Source: Streptomyces spongiicola (GTDB taxonomy: Bacteria; Actinomycetota; Actinomycetes; Streptomycetales; Streptomycetaceae). From it: a stretch of 64,000 nucleotides of DNA. The position numbers and the translations under genes were made by a program. The stretch is from contig NZ_CP029254.1 in assembly GCF_003122365.1 (NCBI RefSeq), forward strand, positions 3,110,501 through 3,174,500, read 5' to 3'. Under the pieces are notes generated by a model that was not told where the DNA came from, did no database searches, and worked only from the letters and a program-made list of their open reading frames with translations. Shown here piece after piece: positions 1 to 9,129 of the stretch; the first letter of the stretch is position 1, and each line of letters begins with the position of its first letter.

Positions 1-240
1 CACCCCGACCCTTGGCGGCATCCCTGGGAACACCTCGGGAACTCCCCGCACCCTCCGTGAGGAGACAGCCCCACCGCCCCTCGGAACACCCCGGGGCACC
101 CGGGAACACCCCGCCCCCCGGGGAACACCCCGGGAACACCCCGGGAACGACCGGGGAACGACTCGGGAACAGCCCAGGAAGATCCGATGACGCCCGGGAA
201 CGCGACCCGCGGGCCCCGGAACACCCCGGGGGGTCTCGGC
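1..240. repeat. Imperfect GGGAACACCCC-type repeats
   Basis: The first 240 bases hold many imperfect copies of a GGGAACACCCC/GGGAACGACC unit and no coding signal I trust. The open frames across it are Pro/Gly/Arg-rich artefacts of GC content. Confidence 0.6.
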
Positions 241-281
241 GGCGCCCCGGGGACGCCGCCGAGACCCCCGGGGGTGCCGCC

Positions 282-287
282 TAGACT
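282..287 (+). promoter_or_regulatory. Probable -10 element of a leaderless transcript
   Basis: TAGACT ends six bases before the ATG at 294 and no ribosome-binding site lies between. This is the usual geometry of leaderless actinomycete genes (TAnnnT about 7 bp before the start). No convincing -35 is seen. Confidence 0.5.
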
Positions 288-293
288 GACCGC

Positions 294-557
294 ATGGCGA
301 AGTGGACCCCCAAGCACGAGGCACCCGAGCCCCTGGAGGGGCCGGTCGTCGCCACGATCACCGGCGGCACGATCCTCTGGTTCGCCCTCTTCGTGGTCCA
401 GGTCCCCTTCTACGGCTGGTTCGCCGATCGCGGGCTGGACTGGTGGGTGTGGACCTGCCTGGCCGGCGGCGGGCTGGGCCTCCTCGGCATCTGGTACGTA
501 CGCAAGCGCGACGCGGCCATCAGACGCGCCGAGGCCGCGTCCCACGGCTCCGGCTGA
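294..557 (+). CDS. DUF2530 small membrane protein
   Basis: This 87-residue protein matches the DUF2530 family as I know it from Streptomyces. After a short Pro/Glu-rich head (about residues 1-18) it has two hydrophobic segments (about 20-40 and 48-66), the first containing TGGTILWFALFVVQVPF, and a basic tail that probably faces the cytoplasm. The function of the family is unknown. The ATG is chosen because it starts the conserved MAKWTPKHEAPEPLEG head and has a -10-like hexamer just upstream. A 185-bp gap separates it from the P-type ATPase on the same strand. Confidence 0.8.
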   Translation: MAKWTPKHEAPEPLEGPVVATITGGTILWFALFVVQVPFYGWFADRGLDWWVWTCLAGGGLGLLGIWYVRKRDAAIRRAEAASHGSG

Positions 558-742
558 CGCGGACCGCGGCTCCCGCGCGGCGACCGGGCCCGCACGGCCG
601 GGCCCGCACGGCCGGGGCCGACGCGGCCGGGGCGGGCGTGGACCGCGGCTCCCGCGCCGGGGCAGGAGCCGGGAGGTACCCGCGCCCTGCGGAACCGGGG
701 GGCCGGGGGGTGGAGCGGCCCGCCTCGCCGTAACGTCGAGGC

Positions 743-3196
743 ATGACTCAGCGGTCGGAGACCAGCAGCGACGGAGCCGAGCCGCGCGGCGGCCCCGTGA
801 TCGACGCGGGGGCGGAGCTCGACCCCGTACACCCCGTACCGCCGCCCGTGCGGCACCGGCCGGGCGGGCTGAGCGCCGACGAGGTCGCCGAACGCATCGC
901 ACGCGGCGAGGTCAACGACGTCCCCGTACGCAGCAGCCGCTCCGCCGTCGACATCGTCCGGGGCAACGTGTTCACCCGCTTCAACGCGATCATCGGCGTG
1001 CTCTGGGTGATCATGTTCCTGGTCGCGCCGTTCCAGGACACCCTGTTCGGCTTCGTCATCCTCGCCAACACCGGCATCGGCATCATCCAGGAGCTGCGCG
1101 CCAAGAAGACCCTCGACGGGCTCGCCGTGATCGGCGAGGCGAAGCCGACCGTGCGCCGCGACGGTGTCGCCGCCGAGGTGTCCACCTCCGAGATCGTGCT
1201 CGGCGACCTCATCGAACTCGGCCCCGGCGACAAGGTCGTGGTCGACGGCGAGGTCGCCGAGGCCGACGGTCTCGAGGTGGACGAGTCCCTGCTGACCGGT
1301 GAGGCCGACCCGGTCCTCAAGAAGCGCGGTGACCGGATGATGTCCGGCAGCTTCGTCGTCGCCGGCGGCGGCGCCTTCACCGCCACCAAGGTCGGCCGGG
1401 AGGCCTACGCCGCCCAGCTCGCCGAGGAGGCCTCCCGCTTCACCCTCGTCCACTCCGAGCTGCGCTCCGGCATCTCCACGATCCTCAAGTACGTCACCTG
1501 GATGATGGTCCCGACCGCCCTCGGGCTCATCGTCAGCCAGCTCGTCACCAAGGGCGACAACGTCAAGGACTCGGTCGCCCGCACGGTCGGCGGCATCGTG
1601 CCGATGATCCCCGAGGGCCTCGTCCTGCTCACCTCCGTCGCCTTCGCGATCGGCGTCATCCGGCTCGGCCGCAAGCAGTGCCTCGTTCAGGAGCTTCCCG
1701 CGATCGAGGGACTCGCCCGGGTCGACGTGGTGTGCCTGGACAAGACCGGCACGCTCACCGAGGGCGGCATGGACGTCGCCGAGCTGCGCATGCTGGACGG
1801 CTGCGACGAGGACCGCGTACGCACCGTCCTCCGTGCGCTCGGCGAGTCCGACCCGCGGCCCAACGCCTCCCTCCAGGCGATCATCGAGGCCTGTCCGGAC
1901 CGGGAGGAGTGGCGCTGCACCGAGTCCCTGCCGTTCTCGTCCGCCAGGAAGTACAGCGGCGCCGCGTTCAGCGAGGGCGACGGGCGGAGTTCGACCTGGC
2001 TGCTCGGGGCCCCCGACGTACTGCTGCCGCCGGGCGCGCCCGTGCTGCGCGAGGTCGACGGCCTCAACGAGCAGGGCCTGCGGGTGCTGCTGCTGGCCCG
2101 AGCCGCGGGCGGACTCGACGCCCCGGACGTCACGGCGGGCGCCCGGCCCACCGCGCTGGTCGTCCTTCAGCAGCGGCTGCGGCCCGACGCGGCCGACACC
2201 CTGCGCTACTTCGAGGAGCAGGACGTCGCGGCGAAGGTCATCTCGGGCGACAACGCCGTCTCGGTCAGCGCCGTCGCCGGCAAGCTCGGCCTGCCGGGGG
2301 CGGCCACCGCCGTGGACGCGCGCAGGCTTCCGGCCGAACGGGAGGCGATGGCAGCCGAGCTGGCCGCCAACGCCGTCTTCGGCCGGGTCACCCCGCAGCA
2401 GAAGCGGGACATGGTCGGCGCGCTCCAGTCACGCGGCCACACGGTCGCGATGACCGGCGACGGCGTCAACGACGTCCTCGCGCTCAAGGACGCCGACATC
2501 GGCGTCTCGATGGGGTCGGGTTCCGAGGCGACGAAGGCCGTCGCGCAGATCGTGCTCCTCAACAACAGCTTCGCCACGCTGCCGTCGGTGGTCGCCGAGG
2601 GCCGCCGTGTCATCGGCAACATCACCCGGGTCGCCACGCTCTTCCTCACCAAGACGGTGTACTCGGTGCTGCTGGCGGTCCTGGTGGTCTGCTCCCAGGT
2701 CGAGTACCCCTTCCTGCCCCGGCACCTGACCCTGCTGTCCACGCTGACGATCGGCGTCCCGGCGTTCTTCCTGGCCCTCGCGCCCAACAAGGAGCGCGCC
2801 AGGCCCCACTTCGTGCGCCGGGTCATGAGGCACGCGATCCCGGCCGGGATCGTCGCGGCGGGCGCGACCTTCACGACGTACCTCCTCGCCCGGCACCACT
2901 ACAGCGGGCCCGGTGCCCTGGCCGCCGAGACCAGCGCGGCGACACTGACCCTGTTCCTGGTCGCCCTGTGGGTCCTGGCGATCGTCGCCCGCCCCTACAC
3001 CTGGTGGCGCGTGTGCCTGGTCGCCGCCATGGGACTGGGCTTCCTGATCGTCCTCGCGGTGCCCTGGCTTCAGGACTTCTTCGCCCTGCGGCTGGTGGGT
3101 ACGACGATGCCCTGGGCGGCGGTCGCCGTCGCCGCGGCGGCCGCGGCGGTGCTGGAGTCCGCCTGGCGTTGGGTGGACCGCCGCTTCCCGGCGTAG
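743..3196 (+). CDS. P-type cation-transporting ATPase (CtpE-like)
   Basis: An 817-residue HAD-type P-ATPase that should couple ATP hydrolysis to cation movement across the cytoplasmic membrane. The phosphorylation loop DKTGTLTEGG has its aspartate near residue 333. A TGEA actuator motif (LLTGEADPVLKK) lies near 184-196, a PEGL membrane-helix motif near 289-292, and the hinge TGDGVNDVLALKDADIG near 571-587. Membrane helices are predicted near 75-120, 245-310 and several after 620. There is no heavy-metal domain and no CPC motif, so it is not a copper pump. Length and the IPEGL motif resemble mycobacterial CtpE, linked to calcium uptake; the substrate here is inference. GAGG lies only one base before the ATG, so the start is uncertain or leaderless. 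Confidence 0.85.
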   Translation: MTQRSETSSDGAEPRGGPVIDAGAELDPVHPVPPPVRHRPGGLSADEVAERIARGEVNDVPVRSSRSAVDIVRGNVFTRFNAIIGVLWVIMFLVAPFQDTLFGFVILANTGIGIIQELRAKKTLDGLAVIGEAKPTVRRDGVAAEVSTSEIVLGDLIELGPGDKVVVDGEVAEADGLEVDESLLTGEADPVLKKRGDRMMSGSFVVAGGGAFTATKVGREAYAAQLAEEASRFTLVHSELRSGISTILKYVTWMMVPTALGLIVSQLVTKGDNVKDSVARTVGGIVPMIPEGLVLLTSVAFAIGVIRLGRKQCLVQELPAIEGLARVDVVCLDKTGTLTEGGMDVAELRMLDGCDEDRVRTVLRALGESDPRPNASLQAIIEACPDREEWRCTESLPFSSARKYSGAAFSEGDGRSSTWLLGAPDVLLPPGAPVLREVDGLNEQGLRVLLLARAAGGLDAPDVTAGARPTALVVLQQRLRPDAADTLRYFEEQDVAAKVISGDNAVSVSAVAGKLGLPGAATAVDARRLPAEREAMAAELAANAVFGRVTPQQKRDMVGALQSRGHTVAMTGDGVNDVLALKDADIGVSMGSGSEATKAVAQIVLLNNSFATLPSVVAEGRRVIGNITRVATLFLTKTVYSVLLAVLVVCSQVEYPFLPRHLTLLSTLTIGVPAFFLALAPNKERARPHFVRRVMRHAIPAGIVAAGATFTTYLLARHHYSGPGALAAETSAATLTLFLVALWVLAIVARPYTWWRVCLVAAMGLGFLIVLAVPWLQDFFALRLVGTTMPWAAVAVAAAAAAVLESAWRWVDRRFPA

Positions 3197-3199
3197 CGC

Positions 3200-3690
3200 C
3201 GCCGCGGGGACTCCCCGGCGCCCGCGCCGGGACAAGCCCGGCGTAGCGGACGGCGGTCCCGGGCGGCAGCGGCCGGCGCTCCCGGGCGGCACCCCCAGCT
3301 GCGCTCCCAGGCGGCAGCGGCCGGCGCCTCCCGGGCGGCACCCCCAGGACGGCGCTCCCCGGCTGCGCTCCCGGGACGGCGCTCCGGGGTTGCGCTCCCG
3401 GGACGGCCCAGATCTCCGGGCCGGGCCCGGGGAAGGCCCGGCCAGGAAGGAGCCGGTCGCGAGAACAGCCCGGATACGGGAGAGCCCGGCCCGGCACAAG
3501 CCCGGCTGCGAGAACAGTCCGGTCCGGAAAGGCCCGGTCCGGAAAGGCCTGGCTCGGAAAGGCCCGGCCCGGAAAGGCTTCCCCAGTCGAACCGGAGGCG
3601 CCCCGTCAGCCGAACCAGCGGGGCTCCACGGCCGAACCAGCCGGGCCCTCAGCCGAACCAGCCGGGCTCCACGGCCGGCCCAGCGGGGCC
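3200..3690. repeat. Intergenic GC-rich direct repeats
   Basis: The gap between two convergent genes holds three repeat families: CTCCCGGGCGGCA-type units (3240-3370), GGAAAGGCCCGGTCC-type units (3525-3580) and GCCGAACCAGC(C/G)GGGC-type units (3610-3700). The last family resembles the final codons of the minus-strand gene ending at 3692 (Trp-Phe-Asp-stop), as if that 3' end had been copied several times. No gene is seen. Confidence 0.55.
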
Positions 3691-3691
3691 C

Positions 3692-6600
3692 TCAGTCGAA
3701 CCAGCGGTCCCGTGCCAGCTCCTCCGTACGCGACGGGTCCTCCAGCAGCGCCGCCACCTCGAAGCGGCGGGGCCACTGGCCCGCCGCCCAGGCGAGACCG
3801 GCGGCGACGCCCTCCAGCGTGGCGGCGTGGACGACCCCGTCGGAACCGCGGCGCCAGTCGAGTTCGGCACCGCCGGCGAGCAGTTCCTCGTGCTCCACGT
3901 AGAACGCGGGCGTCGCCGGCCCCAGCAGCGCATGCACCGACTCCGGTACCGCGTGCTCCTCGCCGTCCGTCGTCACGTCCGCCTCGACCGTCTCGCTGAG
4001 CCGCCCCACCTGGAACAGCTCGGCCAGATCGGCCGCCCGGTCCGGCGACACCGGCAGCAGCGGGCGCCCCGCGCTCAGCGGCAGCAGGTCGGGGGCGTCC
4101 GCGACGAGCGCCTCCGAGGCGTCCACCACCCGCACCTCGCCGTCCACGACAGCGCGCAGCTCGTCCGGGAGGGTCACCTGCTCCGGGTCCAGATCAGCCA
4201 GAGCCGTGTAGAGGCCGTGCAGCTGGGACGCGGTGACCGGGCGGTCCGGGTCGGCGAGCCGCCCCAGCAGCTCGGCCGCGCCGCCCGGCTCGTCCAGCAG
4301 CGCGGCGACCGACGTCCGCACGCCGAGGGCGTGCAGCACCTGCTCGTCCCCAAAACCGGTCGCGTCGGCCGAGTCGTACAGGCCCACCAGCAGCGGATCG
4401 CCGCCCGAGGACCGCAGACCCGCGGGGCGGCGGCCGCCCAGCACCGGATGGCCGCGCAGCCACCAGGCCGTGTACGGCCGTACCGTCTCCGTCGTGCCGT
4501 CCGGCAGCAGCACCCGGACGGGCTGGGTCAGCGCGTCCCGCAGCGGCGGCCTGGCCAGCAGCGCGAGGGCGCGCGGCCACTGGTCGTCGTCCACGAGATC
4601 CAGGTCGCGCACGGCGGCGATCTCCGACGCGACCGGAGGCACGGGGGTGTCGGGCAGCCGGTCCAGCACGTCCTCGCACCACACGTCGACCGCGTCCAGC
4701 AGTCCGGCGTCGTCCGGCTCGGCGAAGTCGCCGTCACGGGGTTCCAGTTCGTCCGGGTCCAGCACCACGCCGGTGGCGCGGACGAGCGCGAAGTCCGCCA
4801 GCACACCGCACGCGGCGAGCGGCTGCTCGCCCCAGCGTGCGGCCAGCTCGGCGTCGACGAGGGCGAGCTCGCCCTCGCGCATCACGGACGCGAAGGGACT
4901 TCCGGGCAGCACCAGCTCACCGGCCGGGGCGAGTTCACCGTCCTCGTCCGGCAGCGCCAGCGCGCCCAGCCACGGCTCGTCGCCCGGCTCCAGCCCCGCG
5001 TCCCGGACGAGAGCGAGGACGATCTCCGCCAGCTCGTCACTGTCCGGGGCGTCCTCGTCCCACAGGCCGTCGCCGTCCTCCAGCGACGCGGCGACGGCCG
5101 CCCGCACCTGCGGTGTGGTGAGCACCGCGCGCGGTGTCGCGGGCAGCGCGCCCAGCTTCTCCAGCAGCGGATGGGCGGCGTCCTGATGGGCCACCTTCAA
5201 CCCGAACCGGGCCAGTCCTTCCGGAGTCTCGGCCGTCGGCAGCAGCACCTGGCGCGGGCCGACGGCGGTGCGTGGCGCACGGCGCGGACGCGGTTCCCCG
5301 GCCCCGTCCCCGGCCCAGCCCCCGTCCCCGGCCCAGCCCCTGTTCCTGTCTCCGGCCCCTGCTCCTGCCCCGTCTCTGTCTCCGGCACCGGCACCGTTTC
5401 CGCCCTCGTCCCTGCCCCCGGCCCCGGCCCCGTACGGACCGCCCGCCTCCGGCGTTTCACCGCCGGCGGCCGCGCCCGTACCGGCCAGCGGCACGGGCAG
5501 ACCCGACAACCGCTCCGGGTCCACACCTGCGAGGCTGTCGTACAGCCGCCACCACCACGACGGGTCCCGCTCGATCCCCGCCAGCCGGTCGACCGCCTCC
5601 GTCAGCGGGACCCGCGCCACCCCCAGGGTCCGCAGCTCCGCCCGGCGCTCCAGACCGGCCGGCAGCAGGGTCGGAAGCACGTCCGCCAGGACCTCCACGG
5701 TCTCGGCACCGGCCCCCTCCACGACCTCCGCCTCCAGCGGCCGCAGCGCCACCAGGTCCTCCGAGGGGACGGCGGGAGCGAGGAACGCGGTGCGCGGCAG
5801 CAGCTCCAGGATCGCCGCGCGCAGCGAACCGTCAAGCTCTCCCTTGCCCAGCGGCCCGGGGACGAGGTCGATCAGCCCGGGGCCGACCGGCTGCCAGTCG
5901 GCGAGCAGTTCGGCGTACGCCTCGGCCGCGCGCCGCACCAGGAAGTCGGTGAGCGGGCCGGGAGCGGGATGGCGGCGAGCGGTGTCCAGCGGCAGTGAGG
6001 CGATCAGCAGCGCGGGTACCCCGAGGGGCTCGTCCGTCGGGGTCGGCGCGTGGACGACCGGCGCAGTCGCCGGGTACACGGGCATACCCGCGGTGTCCAC
6101 CGGAACCGCCCAGGTCACAGCCCAGTGCGGCCGCATCCGCTCCTCGACCGGCCGGTCCGCGAGCAGCGCGGGCTCGATGGCGCCGTGGTGGCTGACGACC
6201 CGCCAGCGGTTCAGCCCGCGGGCGCTGTCCTCGACGTGGACGTGGTCGCCGTGCTGCGAGCGCCGCAGCGTCCGGACGCCCTCCGGGGTCTCCACCACGA
6301 CCTCGTCGAGCCCCGGCAGGGTCAGCAGCAGCGCGTCGTCGATCCCGGCGAGCAGCCGTCCGACCAGGTCCTCGGCGGTCCCGTCGCGCAGCGGCAGGAT
6401 CACGACCGTGTCATACCCGTCGGGCGCGGTGCCCTCGGCGGGCAGCGGCAGCCTCAGCAGCGGGACATGGCCGTCACGGCGGCGCAGCTCGTCCCCGAGC
6501 CCCGGGCTGGCCTGTGCCGCCCGTGCCGCGAGTTCCCGGGCCTCGGCCAGCGACCAGCGGACACCGCCGTGCCGGCCGACGACGGCGGGCTCGTCGCTCA

Positions 6601-6979
6601 CGGCCAGTACGGCGGCGAAGCCGACACCGAAGCGGCCCACCGCGGCCCGGTCGCCCTCGCGCTTGGCCGACGCCCGCAGCGTCGACAGCGACTCCACACC
6701 GGCGGCGTCCAGCGGGGCACCGGTGTTGGCGGCGACGAGCGTCCCGCGGTCGAGGGTGAGCCGGAAGCGCCCGGGTACACCGGCGCGGGCGGCGGCGTCG
6801 GCGGCGTTCTGGGCCAGCTCGACGATCACACGATCGCGGTAGCCGCCGAGCGCGAGGTCCTCCTCGGCGTTGGCGTCCTCGCGGAAGCGCGCGGGGCTCG
6901 CGCCCCAGGCGTCGAGCACCCCGCGCCGCAGCCGCACCGTCCCGAACGGGTCGGCCCCCTCGGTCGTCCTGACGCTCAC
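3692..6979 (-). CDS. Sacsin N-terminal-like GHKL ATPase-domain protein
   Basis: A protein of about 1095 residues beginning with a Bergerat-fold (GHKL) ATP-binding module. Visible motifs are the N-box VELAQNAADAAARAG, the ANTGAPLDAAG G1-like motif and GRFGVGFAAVL as the G2 loop. This resembles the N-terminal domain of sacsin, an HSP90-like ATPase; the rest is a large actinomycete-specific region without a motif I can name. A Gly/Ala/Asp/Arg-rich low-complexity stretch (from 5450 down to 5270) probably forms a flexible linker. The open frame extends upstream to 7693 through repeats. I place the start at the GTG at 6977-6979, where the conserved VSVRTTEGADPFGTVRLRRG begins. The function is unknown and a chaperone-like role is inference. 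Confidence 0.75.
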   Translation of the reverse strand: MSVRTTEGADPFGTVRLRRGVLDAWGASPARFREDANAEEDLALGGYRDRVIVELAQNAADAAARAGVPGRFRLTLDRGTLVAANTGAPLDAAGVESLSTLRASAKREGDRAAVGRFGVGFAAVLAVSDEPAVVGRHGGVRWSLAEARELAARAAQASPGLGDELRRRDGHVPLLRLPLPAEGTAPDGYDTVVILPLRDGTAEDLVGRLLAGIDDALLLTLPGLDEVVVETPEGVRTLRRSQHGDHVHVEDSARGLNRWRVVSHHGAIEPALLADRPVEERMRPHWAVTWAVPVDTAGMPVYPATAPVVHAPTPTDEPLGVPALLIASLPLDTARRHPAPGPLTDFLVRRAAEAYAELLADWQPVGPGLIDLVPGPLGKGELDGSLRAAILELLPRTAFLAPAVPSEDLVALRPLEAEVVEGAGAETVEVLADVLPTLLPAGLERRAELRTLGVARVPLTEAVDRLAGIERDPSWWWRLYDSLAGVDPERLSGLPVPLAGTGAAAGGETPEAGGPYGAGAGGRDEGGNGAGAGDRDGAGAGAGDRNRGWAGDGGWAGDGAGEPRPRRAPRTAVGPRQVLLPTAETPEGLARFGLKVAHQDAAHPLLEKLGALPATPRAVLTTPQVRAAVAASLEDGDGLWDEDAPDSDELAEIVLALVRDAGLEPGDEPWLGALALPDEDGELAPAGELVLPGSPFASVMREGELALVDAELAARWGEQPLAACGVLADFALVRATGVVLDPDELEPRDGDFAEPDDAGLLDAVDVWCEDVLDRLPDTPVPPVASEIAAVRDLDLVDDDQWPRALALLARPPLRDALTQPVRVLLPDGTTETVRPYTAWWLRGHPVLGGRRPAGLRSSGGDPLLVGLYDSADATGFGDEQVLHALGVRTSVAALLDEPGGAAELLGRLADPDRPVTASQLHGLYTALADLDPEQVTLPDELRAVVDGEVRVVDASEALVADAPDLLPLSAGRPLLPVSPDRAADLAELFQVGRLSETVEADVTTDGEEHAVPESVHALLGPATPAFYVEHEELLAGGAELDWRRGSDGVVHAATLEGVAAGLAWAAGQWPRRFEVAALLEDPSRTEELARDRWFD

Positions 6980-7936
6980 GCCTGTCTCCGCTCTCTGACT
7001 GTGCTCTTCGGCCGTCCCGGCATTCCGCCGGTACCGGTGCGGTACGACGGCGGTACCGATGCGGCACCGCACCGGTACCGGTCGTTGTCGCCGTCCCGGC
7101 CACGCGGACGCGGCCCCGCCCCGGAGCCCGAAGGTACCGCGTCGCACACGCCCCCGCGCGACCGCTCCACCGGGCTCGCACCGCACACCCGGGTGGCGTT
7201 GCGGTGCGACGGGGATTCCGGTGCCGAGGTCACTCCCGATGCGGTCGGTCCCGAGAGCGGTCCCCCGGCCCCGGCACGGCGGACCCGCCCCGGAGCCGGG
7301 CAGGGGCCGGGAACGCCCGGGGGAACGGCCGGGCAGGGGCCGGGAACGCCCGGGGGAACGGCCGGACAGGGGCCGGGGACGGCCCGAGGAACGGGCGGAC
7401 AGGGGCCGGGGACGGCCGGACCCTGAGCGAGGCCGGGCCGGGCTCGGCAGGGCCGGTCGGGGCCCGGCGAGCCGGACGTGCATGGCGCCGGCGCCGTGCC
7501 CCGGGGTCTGCTCGCCTCCGCCCTCGGCGTCAGCTCCGCCCTCGGCTGACCATCGCGTAACCGGCGCGCCCGCCTCGTCACCTGCGCGCTCGGCACCACG
7601 GGCACCGGCACCACCGGCACCACCGGCACCACCGGCACCACCGGCACCGAGCGCAACGACCGGCCGGGGCTCACCGCAGAGGTGATCGCGCACGCGCCGT
7701 ACACCCGGGACGCACCGCAGACCGGGGTGCCCTGCCGGCGCCCGCCGTCCCGCGCATCGGCCGCCGGGTCCCTCGGGCTGATCGCGGGGTCCCCACCCGA
7801 CCGCTACCGAGGGCCGGAGCCGAGCGGTGCCGGCTGTAGCGAGCCGGACGGGGACCGCGCGGATGTTCCGGACGGGGGTTCCGGCGCGAGAGTTCCCGAA
7901 CGGGGCTTCCCGCGCGAGAGTTCCCGGACTCGGGCC
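6980..7936. other. Long intergenic region with tandem repeats, no gene seen
   Basis: This 957-bp gap upstream of the sacsin-like gene contains GGTACCGGTGCGGTAC-like inverted and direct units (7030-7080), three to four copies of a GGGGCCGGGAACGCCCGGGGG-like unit of about 38 bp (7307-7420) and a clean 9-bp tandem array at 7607-7648. Frames through it are low-complexity. A promoter for the minus-strand gene must lie near 6980-7060 but I cannot place it. Confidence 0.5.
7601..7648. repeat. 9-bp tandem repeat (GGCACCACC)
   Basis: Four perfect GGCACCACC units at 7607-7642 are flanked on both sides by a partial GGCACC. The period of nine keeps reading frame, but no real gene crosses it. Confidence 0.85.
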
Positions 7937-8848
7937 CTACGAGTGCCCCAGGTCCTCGTCCTGCGCGGTCGTCTCCACATGGTCCGGGACCGAGCCGCTG
8001 TCGGGCGCCGGCCGGAGCGGGAACTCGTCCGCGCGCAGCGAGTCGTGCACCGGCGGCGCCGGCCGCGGCGGCTTCGGCATGACCGCCGCCTCGGAGTGCC
8101 CGCCGCACCCGTACGACAGCGACACGACCCGCCCGTCCGCCGGGGAGAACTCGTTGGCGCACACCCCGAACGCCTGCTTGAGCGATCCCGACAGCGGCAT
8201 CAGGAAGCCGCAGGACTGGCAGGACGCCGGCGCGGCCTGCGCCATCGGCGTCTTCGCCCCGAAGGAGTCCTCCCACCGGTCCGCGGCGACGTGCAGCCCG
8301 TAGCGGGAGAGGACCCGCGCGCGGCGCATGCCCAGTTCCTCCGCCACGGAGGCGATCCCGCCGCGCGACGGGGCGCGGGTCACGATCTCCGCGTCCTCCG
8401 CGTCGACCCGGTCGGCCATCTCCTCGGAGACCGCCGAGTTCGGCGGCGGCGCGTCCTCACCCGAGTAGCCGGGCTCGAGCCGCAGGTCCTCGGCGTCCGT
8501 GGGGAGCAGATCGCCGGGGCCGAGGTCACCCGGTCGCAGCCGGTCGCTCCACGGGACCCACTCGGGCGCGAGCAGCGCGTCCGGGCCGGGCAGGAGCACG
8601 GCCTCGTCGACCGTGACGTTCTTCGCGCGGGAGGCGCGGGCGACGGTGACGGCCCAGCGCCAGCCCCGGTAGCCGGTCTCCCGGCACTCGAAGAAGTGGG
8701 TCACGACCCGGTCGCCCTCGGACACGAGTGAGACGTGCTCACCCACCAGCCCCGGCGCGGCCGCCTCGCTCGCGGCCGCCCTGGCCAGGTCTACCGCCTC
8801 GGCGCACAGGCGGTCGGGGGTACGGCTTCGCGTCGTCGCAGCACTCAC
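7937..8848 (-). CDS. DUF3027 domain-containing protein
   Basis: A 303-residue protein of the DUF3027 family, conserved in actinobacteria and of unknown function. The family core is visible: a helical head (RLCAEAVDLARAAASE), EGDRVVTHFFECRETGYRGWRWAVTVAR, and PLLPG/APEWVPWSDRLRPGDLGPGDLLPT. The C-terminal part contains paired cysteines (ASCQSCGFLMPL, CANEFSPADG) and SLSYGCGGHSE, which could bind a metal. I choose the GTG at 8846-8848 (VSAATTRSRTPDR), preceded by a GAGAAG-like ribosome-binding site, because residues before it in the longer frame look like antisense noise. It is divergent from the MFS gene. Confidence 0.8.
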   Translation of the reverse strand: MSAATTRSRTPDRLCAEAVDLARAAASEAAAPGLVGEHVSLVSEGDRVVTHFFECRETGYRGWRWAVTVARASRAKNVTVDEAVLLPGPDALLAPEWVPWSDRLRPGDLGPGDLLPTDAEDLRLEPGYSGEDAPPPNSAVSEEMADRVDAEDAEIVTRAPSRGGIASVAEELGMRRARVLSRYGLHVAADRWEDSFGAKTPMAQAAPASCQSCGFLMPLSGSLKQAFGVCANEFSPADGRVVSLSYGCGGHSEAAVMPKPPRPAPPVHDSLRADEFPLRPAPDSGSVPDHVETTAQDEDLGHS

Positions 8849-9129
8849 AGGTCTCGCTTCTCTCCTACGCCGTCTCACGGGTGCGCCTGGCCGATTCGCG
8901 ATGTACGAGCGGCGGGCGGAGCGGACCAGGGGGCCGCATCGACGTCCGCGCCCGGGCACACTGTCTCGGGCACACCTACCGTCACCCATTCTGCGGGATG
9001 GCGAAAAGGCGTGCGGCCGGGAACTACCGCCGGTGGCGCGCTACGCACGCTACCCCCTCCGTGGCGCGCCGCCCACCTGCCCGTCCGAATCCCGGTTCGG
9101 GTCGGGGTCCGGTAGGGCACTATGACGAC

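Noticed and set aside
6980-7693. N-terminal extension of the sacsin-like protein
   Set aside because: The extra 238 residues are repeats of Gly/Ala/Arg/Pro encoded by tandem DNA repeats; the conserved protein starts at the GTG at 6979.
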